From assembly GCF_024320865.1 (NCBI RefSeq), contig NZ_JANDBD010000007.1:62001-126000 (forward strand): a DNA stretch of 64,000 bases. Direction: 5' to 3'. The stretch comes from Mycolicibacterium arenosum (GTDB lineage: Bacteria; Actinomycetota; Actinomycetes; Mycobacteriales; Mycobacteriaceae). Below the pieces are notes generated by a model. The model saw only the letters and a program-made list of their open reading frames with translations. It did no database searches and was not told the DNA's origin. Made by a program: the position numbers and the translations under genes. Below are positions 58,814 to 64,000 of this stretch, piece after piece (the stretch's first letter is position 1; each line of letters begins with the position of its first letter).

Positions 58814-60003
58814 TGTCCGCCTCCTCGCCACGTCACCGGCAGGCTCGACACCCCCCTGGTGAACATCTGGGTGCACCAATCGATCTCGGACGCGGTCATG
58901 AGAGTCAGTCCGCCCAGGCGGGTCAGCACGGTGTGCAGGCCGACCTGCAGTTCCAGGCGAGCGAAGGCCATTCCGACGCACTGGTGCCGGCCGTAGCCGA
59001 ATGTCAGGTGCGGGTTCGGACTTCGCCGAGGATAGAACCCGTCAGCGTCCGCGAACACATCGCGATCGCGGTTGGCGACATCGATTACGGGCACGACGAT
59101 CTCGCCCTGTGCAATCAGACGGTCCCGCAGCGTCACGTCAGCTGTCGCGACGTGCGGGCACCCCGTCGTACCAGCGATCGTGCCGCCGAACCACACCCAG
59201 CGCAGCAGTTCTTCTACCGCGCAGGGAATCTGCTCGGGAGATCGGCGAAGCGAATCCACCAGTCCGGGGTGCTGAAGTAGTTCGATGAGACTCAGTGCGA
59301 GGTGACTCGCGGTCGTCTCCGCGCCCGACAAGAGCAGCCCCTTGGCGAGCATGACGATCTCCGCGTGGGTCAATCCGTTCGAGGATTCGTCCTGAACCAG
59401 GGCATCGATCAGCCCGCCCGCTGTCGTCCGGCTACGCGCTCGATCGACTCGACTTTCGAGGTAGTCGTGTAGGTCGCGGTTTGCTTTCGTGACCTCGTCG
59501 AGTGGGTGGTGGCCAACCGACCATGCGACTGTCAGTCGCGGCAGCAGATAAGGCAGATCGGCGGAGTCCAGACCGAGGAGGGCCATGTGCACGAGGTTCG
59601 GAAACGGCTGGCAGAACCGCGTCAAGATGTCGGCCGGTGGTCCCGCCGCGATCAGGTCGTCGACGAGTTGCTCGGCGAGGCGGCCGATGAGCGGCCGAGC
59701 GTTCTCAGCCCGTCGCTTCGTAAACCATCCTCGGACGGCCTGGCGCCGACGTGTGTGGGTTGGCGGATCGGAGGTGACCAGTGCCAGAGGCACTTCGCCG
59801 CCCGCGCCGACGATGGGCATGTGGAATCGTTCCCGACTGAAGCGGTTGTCACTCAACACGGTTCGGACGTCGCGCTGCCGGGTTACGGCGATCGCCGCCG
59901 TGCCGTCAGCCAACGTGATGTCAAGGGTCGGTCTGCTGCGGAAGAGATCGACGTGATGTTGCGGGAGCGACGTACCCGGACAGTTCGCTAGCGGCAATTG
60001 CAT
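58810..60003 (-). CDS. Cytochrome P450 (class I, stand-alone)
   Basis: A 397-aa soluble P450 from ATG 60003. All motifs are present: I-helix LLLSGAETTASHLALSL (AGAETT, intact acid-alcohol pair), K-helix ExxR in VEELLRWVWFGGT, and heme motif HLTFGYGRHQCVGMAFAR. The meander PDxFxPxR reads DADGFYPRRSPNPHL. No reductase is fused, so it needs a ferredoxin and ferredoxin reductase, not encoded in this window. It lies 4 bp after the PEP-utilizing gene and overlaps UbiA, hence co-translated with both. It would hydroxylate or epoxidise the product of the operon. CYP family number not assignable from sequence. Confidence 0.92.
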   Translation of the reverse strand: MQLPLANCPGTSLPQHHVDLFRSRPTLDITLADGTAAIAVTRQRDVRTVLSDNRFSRERFHMPIVGAGGEVPLALVTSDPPTHTRRRQAVRGWFTKRRAENARPLIGRLAEQLVDDLIAAGPPADILTRFCQPFPNLVHMALLGLDSADLPYLLPRLTVAWSVGHHPLDEVTKANRDLHDYLESRVDRARSRTTAGGLIDALVQDESSNGLTHAEIVMLAKGLLLSGAETTASHLALSLIELLQHPGLVDSLRRSPEQIPCAVEELLRWVWFGGTIAGTTGCPHVATADVTLRDRLIAQGEIVVPVIDVANRDRDVFADADGFYPRRSPNPHLTFGYGRHQCVGMAFARLELQVGLHTVLTRLGGLTLMTASEIDWCTQMFTRGVSSLPVTWRGGGQ

Positions 60004-60007
60004 GCTG

Positions 60008-62668
60008 TCACCGTGGCCTCTGCGAGTGGGGGCGGACGATGCGGATGCTGCCCGACCTACCGTCGATCTCGACTTCGTCGCCGTCGGCGATCTTGGACGT
60101 CGCGCCGGCAACCGCCACCACTGTCGGGATACCGAGCATCCGTCCCGTTATCGCGGTGTGGGAGACCATGCTGCCGCGTTCGGCGACGAGTCCCGTTGCG
60201 CTGAGCATCAGCGGTAGCCAACCGGGATCGGTTTCGCGGGCGATCAGGATCCGCCCAGCGCAGTCACTCGGCGGAACATCCGGTTGTAGAACCAATTTCG
60301 CGCGACCACGGGCGATCCCGGCGCAGGATGGAAGACCGGATAGTTCGGTGCTGGAACCCGCGGTCGCCGAAGACGCGACACTGCGACGAAGGTCCGCGGT
60401 GGTGATCGGCGGCGGGGCGGTTGTGAGATCGGCTGCCAGGGCGGGCCGACCGCACGATCGTTGATATGCGTGTTTTCGGGTTCGTGCCAGCAGCCGTAGG
60501 TCGGCGTGTGTGCAGGTGCCGTCGAACGCTCCCAACACCTCCTCCGCCTCCAGATGCACATAGTCCTCGGGTGAGTCCAGACACCCTGCCGCGGCGAGGT
60601 CGGATCCCAGTCGGCGCATGACCTCCCGCGAGAATCCGTACAACTGGGTGCGGCAGAACCTGGTGTCCTCGCGTGCTTTGACCAGGAACCCACCCGCCCG
60701 CAACGCGGCGCGAAGAACGGCGCGTCGCCATCGTGACGGGCAGATCCGTCGCAGTTCATCGACTGCGGCGGTGGCCGCGGTGGATTCCTGAACCCGCGTC
60801 TGCCGAATCGTCGCTCCGGCCGCGACGAACGGCCGAACGGCGTCGATGATCATCTCTGGTCGCTGTCGCGGCGTCAGCTCCTCGATCTTGAGATCGTGCA
60901 TGGCGCGATCGCCGAATTCCCTCAGGTGCGTGAGGGCATCGGACTCCAGCTTGCCGCCGTAGGCGCCTCGTGCAATCCGGTCCCAGGTGTCGCGTGCGTC
61001 GCCAGTCAGCACTCGCTCCGCCAACGCGGGGTTCGCGTTGATCTGCTCAGCGAGCGCCACCGTGGAGTGCACCGACTGCAACGTTCGGTTCGGCGGACCG
61101 CCGGGCAACAGCACAGTGAGGTCCACCTCAGGGGAGTCGATCCACCGCTGCACCAGGGCGCCCGCCGCCACATATCCGACCAGAGAGAGATAGCTGGCTA
61201 GAATCGTTATCCCCCAGCGTGACTCAGCTTCCGACCACACTCGGCGGTACATTTCGATTACTTCTTCGACCGGCCTCTGCGACACGTCTGTCCCGAGGAT
61301 GTGCTGCACATCCCACCAGGCCAGGAATCTCCGCACGTTACGGGGAAAACTCACAGCGGCCCATATCAGTCGCGGTGAACGCGCGACGATGCGTGTGATG
61401 GCGTGGCGGTCGGGCGGTCGGCCCGGGTTGGCATGTCGTTCTGTGAGTCCGAGCGACCGCTCCCACATCGGACGAAGCGCGTCCCATCCGGGGAGCCGGC
61501 TGTGCAGTGCGTACCACGCGTCCAGGCGGTAGTAGGCCCGGCCGTCGAGGTATCCGATCATGCGACGTAGGTGATGCTCGCTACTCCGCAGTTGGCTCTC
61601 GGGGACGCCGACGATGCGATAGAAGTTGCGGAAGCTCATGCGGTAGAAGACTCGCGCGTGCGAGTACGTCATCGCGGTGGTGACACCGGGAAAGCTCTCG
61701 GTGAGATTGTGATTGGTCCATTCGATCGTGGTCGCCGGCGTCTGGGGCGACGTGGCGGGCCGTGCCTGCACCAGGTGAATCTTCGAGTCGGCCGTGACGA
61801 CGCCCTCGATGTCCTGGGGCCCGGACAGCAGCTGCTCGGCGGTCTCCGCCAGGGCGGCGATCTGACTGATCTGCGCATCGGAGAAGACCGGCACATCGGC
61901 GAGTCCATCGGGCACCCGATGTTCGGCGACGCCGCCGCCCGGTGCTCGGCGGAGCATTCTCCGCTTGTGCGAGACGAGCCGCGCGATACCGCCCCGGCGT
62001 ACGAAGAAGTGGTCGATGTCGGCACGTTCGGCCACCACACCTTCGCCGATGCCGTAGACCCCGGCCACCACGGTTTCTCGGGCTCCGGTGGCGGGATCGT
62101 GGGTGAACGCGACAAACGACCGCTCGCCATCCACCATCTGCTGAATTCCCACGCAGATGCTCAAGCCGCGGGGGTCGATTCCCCGCCGCGCGCGATACAG
62201 GACCGATCGGACACTGAAAAGCGAGGCGAGACAGGAGGAAACGGCATCGAACAGCGCGTCGGCACCGACGTACAGATGACTGTCCGTGAGGCCCGCGAAC
62301 GGGTCGGCGGCGTCATCTTCGCCCGGCTGCGCGTCGCGGCCGACCACGCATGCTCGGACGGCGACGTCGGGTGAGCCGAGGGCGGCGTATCTGTCCCGGA
62401 TCTCGGCTTCCGTCTCCGGCAGGAGACGCATGTGTTCGGCGGCGTTGCGAGCCGATTCGGCCCAGGCGGTCAGGTCGTGCACACCGGCGCCGACGCCCGG
62501 AAAGGGGCCGACCACATCGGCGATGGCCGTCCACGGAGTTTCCCGGACGATGCAGAAGAACGGTGGGACGGAGACTCCGGCATCGCGCAACCGTTGCTGA
62601 CGCGCGAACTTGTGCCCAACCACGCTGGCGTCCGCCAGTTCTGCGGGTGCGTCGATGATTTTGATCAT
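60008..62668 (-). CDS. PEP synthase/rifampin phosphotransferase-like protein
   Basis: An 886-aa multidomain protein. I chose ATG 62668 (MIKIIDAPAELADAS), overlapping the ICMT-like stop by one base (TGATG). The N-terminal third is a PEP/pyruvate-binding ATP-grasp domain (SICVGIQQMVDGERSFVAF; VTADSKIHLVQARPATSPQ). The middle 350 residues are helical and variable. The C-terminus is the PEP-utilizing mobile domain with the phospho-histidine His837 in RGSMVSHTAITGR and IPTVVAVAGATSKI. This order (ATP-binding, substrate domain, His domain) is that of rifampin phosphotransferase. It probably phosphorylates a hydroxyl of a pathway intermediate rather than acting in central metabolism. Substrate unknown. 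Confidence 0.85.
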   Translation of the reverse strand: MIKIIDAPAELADASVVGHKFARQQRLRDAGVSVPPFFCIVRETPWTAIADVVGPFPGVGAGVHDLTAWAESARNAAEHMRLLPETEAEIRDRYAALGSPDVAVRACVVGRDAQPGEDDAADPFAGLTDSHLYVGADALFDAVSSCLASLFSVRSVLYRARRGIDPRGLSICVGIQQMVDGERSFVAFTHDPATGARETVVAGVYGIGEGVVAERADIDHFFVRRGGIARLVSHKRRMLRRAPGGGVAEHRVPDGLADVPVFSDAQISQIAALAETAEQLLSGPQDIEGVVTADSKIHLVQARPATSPQTPATTIEWTNHNLTESFPGVTTAMTYSHARVFYRMSFRNFYRIVGVPESQLRSSEHHLRRMIGYLDGRAYYRLDAWYALHSRLPGWDALRPMWERSLGLTERHANPGRPPDRHAITRIVARSPRLIWAAVSFPRNVRRFLAWWDVQHILGTDVSQRPVEEVIEMYRRVWSEAESRWGITILASYLSLVGYVAAGALVQRWIDSPEVDLTVLLPGGPPNRTLQSVHSTVALAEQINANPALAERVLTGDARDTWDRIARGAYGGKLESDALTHLREFGDRAMHDLKIEELTPRQRPEMIIDAVRPFVAAGATIRQTRVQESTAATAAVDELRRICPSRWRRAVLRAALRAGGFLVKAREDTRFCRTQLYGFSREVMRRLGSDLAAAGCLDSPEDYVHLEAEEVLGAFDGTCTHADLRLLARTRKHAYQRSCGRPALAADLTTAPPPITTADLRRSVASSATAGSSTELSGLPSCAGIARGRAKLVLQPDVPPSDCAGRILIARETDPGWLPLMLSATGLVAERGSMVSHTAITGRMLGIPTVVAVAGATSKIADGDEVEIDGRSGSIRIVRPHSQRPR

Positions 62669-63291
62669 CACCACACCCCCGGCACGATCCGGCATCGCGT
62701 GGCGGCGAACACGCGATATCGGGCTGATTCAGCGAGGACGTTCTCCTCGATCCTGATGCGCCAGAGAATCGCGGCGACGAGGGGGGTCAGTGCCGCGATG
62801 CTCGCCGGACTGGCGAAGTAGCCGACGAATCCGATGTTCGCGAGCACCATCCCCGCATACGCGGGATGGCGCAGCAACCTGTACGGCCCGGAGGACACGA
62901 GGCCATCCTCCGCGATCCGTACCACTCGGTGCGAATAGTGGACGCCGAGTTCGCGAATCGCCCACGCGCGCAGTATCACCCCAGCACCGAAGACCCCCGC
63001 CAGCACGGCACCGAACGTGCCGGGCGCCGCGGGCGCGGAGTACGCGGCCGTGAGTGCCGTCGCGACCCGCGCCACCGCATAGGGAACGAGGGTGCGAGTC
63101 TCCGCGGCCGACTGTGTCGGTGTCCCGACGGTGATGCGCGCTTCGGACAGCATCCACACCAGGTAGGCGGCGACGAAGGCCGCTGCATACGGCTGCCCGT
63201 CGGCGAGGTGTGCCGCGATCCCGATGCCGAGACCGACGGCACTGAGTGCCAACAGAATACGAAGAACGTACACGGCGAGTCGATCAGTCAT
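62668..63291 (-). CDS. ICMT/PEMT-like membrane methyltransferase
   Basis: A 207-aa membrane protein with about five helices (VLRILLALSAVGLGIGIAAH, YAAAFVAAYLVWML and others) and the ICMT/PEMT signature RLLRHPAYAGMVLANIGFVG near residue 140, followed by WRIRIEENVLAESARYRVFA. Such proteins use S-adenosylmethionine to methylate prenyl-cysteine-like carboxyl or other lipid groups. The ATG 63291 is chosen because the first helix follows it; the longer frame upstream has no such features. The stop overlaps the start of the PEP-utilizing gene by one base. A prenylated product carrying a carboxylate would be a natural substrate here. Confidence 0.85.
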   Translation of the reverse strand: MTDRLAVYVLRILLALSAVGLGIGIAAHLADGQPYAAAFVAAYLVWMLSEARITVGTPTQSAAETRTLVPYAVARVATALTAAYSAPAAPGTFGAVLAGVFGAGVILRAWAIRELGVHYSHRVVRIAEDGLVSSGPYRLLRHPAYAGMVLANIGFVGYFASPASIAALTPLVAAILWRIRIEENVLAESARYRVFAATRCRIVPGVW

Positions 63292-63314
63292 CCCAGCCTC
63301 CGTCCGATCAGCGC

Positions 63315-64000
63315 CTAGCCCGCGCGCAGTTGGGCGTACTCGACGTCGTCGACGCACCGGCTCGCGATGACGATCGAGCCGACTGTGGTCGCTCGGTCGC
63401 CCACGGCGTGCACGTCGATGTGGAGTTTGCGCGTCTGTTCGGGTGGAGTGGGCTGCCACGACAACGCCCGCGTCATCTCGGCCGGCGGCACCTGTGTGGG
63501 CACGTCTGCGGTGAGCCCGACGAATATCATCTTCGTCCCCATCGGATGCCGACCCCACAGGTGAAGAATCGCGATGACGAACTGGCGGGCGGCCTCGATG
63601 GCGGAGGCGACCGCGCTGACCCGCGACGGTACTCCGCCGATGGCGGCCCGCTCGTGCACGCGGACCCAGACACGTCCGGCGTTGACTGTGAGCGGGCCGA
63701 CTGCGACATTGTCGGGGTCGGCCCTGTGCACCAGTTCACCCGGCATCGAACCGTTCCCGAGTGCCGGCGCCACGGCGAGCTCCGCAGGCAGCGCGGTCTC
63801 GCGCCGACCCAGCAGTCCCGTCGCTATGCTGCGGCCCGATTGGATGAATTCGAAGGCGTTCCCGCCGGTTTCGCGGGTCGCACTCACCTCAACCGGGGCG
63901 TCGAGCTCGCAGAACCTGGTGAACGTGAGACGGAAACTCACATTGGCCGGCCGTAGCAAGGCGGCGTGCTCAGCCAGTTCCAGGCCGGCCACCACCTGCA
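63315..64000 (-). CDS. AfsA-like hotdog protein, 5' part beyond the window
   Basis: The reading frame continues past the right edge; 228 codons are visible. Segments NVSFRLTFTRFCELDAPVEV and FEFIQSGRSIATGLLG match the end of a first hotdog repeat, and SAIEAARQFVIAILHL with LSWQPTPPEQTRKLHIDVHA the second. This resembles the A-factor biosynthesis AfsA/ScbA/BarX family, which joins a beta-ketoacyl chain to dihydroxyacetone phosphate, the first step to gamma-butyrolactone signals. The family DHVPGM motif is not intact (GVPSRVSAVASAIEAARQ). It is the first visible gene of the operon, with a 23-bp gap to the ICMT-like gene. Partial gene; family call is moderate. Confidence 0.62.
   Translation of the reverse strand, partial: QVVAGLELAEHAALLRPANVSFRLTFTRFCELDAPVEVSATRETGGNAFEFIQSGRSIATGLLGRRETALPAELAVAPALGNGSMPGELVHRADPDNVAVGPLTVNAGRVWVRVHERAAIGGVPSRVSAVASAIEAARQFVIAILHLWGRHPMGTKMIFVGLTADVPTQVPPAEMTRALSWQPTPPEQTRKLHIDVHAVGDRATTVGSIVIASRCVDDVEYAQLRAG

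Noticed and set aside
1..64000. tRNA, rRNA, CRISPR arrays and complete insertion sequences
   Set aside because: Looked for cloverleaf-like segments, regularly spaced repeats and transposase motifs; none was convincing.

Overview
The window looks like chromosome of a high-GC mycobacterium, most likely a fast-growing Mycobacterium/Mycolicibacterium. Reasons: strong G/C preference at third codon positions, many GTG starts, 4-bp ATGA/GTGA gene overlaps, two membrane Ser/Thr protein kinases, an MMPL transporter, an LLM flavin oxidoreductase, EspC/WXG-type secretion proteins, and cyclase-ATPase regulators of mycobacterial type. I see no rRNA, tRNA, CRISPR array or complete insertion sequence. No database search was possible, so family names rest on motifs and architecture.

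Layout. 1-3.2 kb: minus-strand carbohydrate operon (GT4 glycosyltransferase, toroid protein, GH130 enzyme cut by the window edge). 3.3-6.1 kb: LysR regulator divergent from an alpha/beta hydrolase-SDR pair, with a LysR-type palindrome between them. 6.1-13.1 kb: Ser/Thr kinase, large phytase/esterase-like lipoprotein, and an LLM oxidoreductase coupled to a GH13 enzyme. 13.3-20.5 kb: an unusual 1817-aa GltB-type protein translationally coupled to a CysJ-type diflavin reductase instead of GltD. 20.5-24.3 kb: lipoprotein, kinase-protease fusion lacking the expected catalytic His, a likely 55-aa small protein, BrkB/YihY membrane protein. 24.4-29 kb: RES toxin-antitoxin pair and a P450-BM3-like fusion with an altered I-helix motif.

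29-37.1 kb is an accessory, partly lower-GC island: two unrecognised genes, two related orphan immunity-like genes each preceded by the tail of a deleted toxin gene, a metallophosphoesterase pair, a PUA/EVE-like zinc-cluster protein, and a Macro-SIR2 fusion with a small partner (candidate anti-phage NADase). 37.2-45 kb holds an MFS exporter and a photolyase-like gene. Between them lie a broken polymorphic-toxin remnant and a compact EspC-like/RNase A-like toxin/CdiI-like immunity operon, bracketed by an intact and a decayed copy of the MFS 3' half.

45.2-64 kb holds a LuxR-type ATPase regulator, two paralogous 1058-aa zinc ribbon-cyclase-ATPase regulators, and what looks like an undescribed isoprenoid biosynthetic locus. 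The plus strand has MMPL exporter-polyprenyl synthase; the minus strand has AfsA-like hotdog, ICMT-like methyltransferase, PEP-synthase/rifampin-phosphotransferase-like protein, P450 and UbiA prenyltransferase, tightly packed. Together they could make, prenylate, oxidise, methylate and export a small lipid or butyrolactone-like molecule; the product is unknown and this reading is inference.
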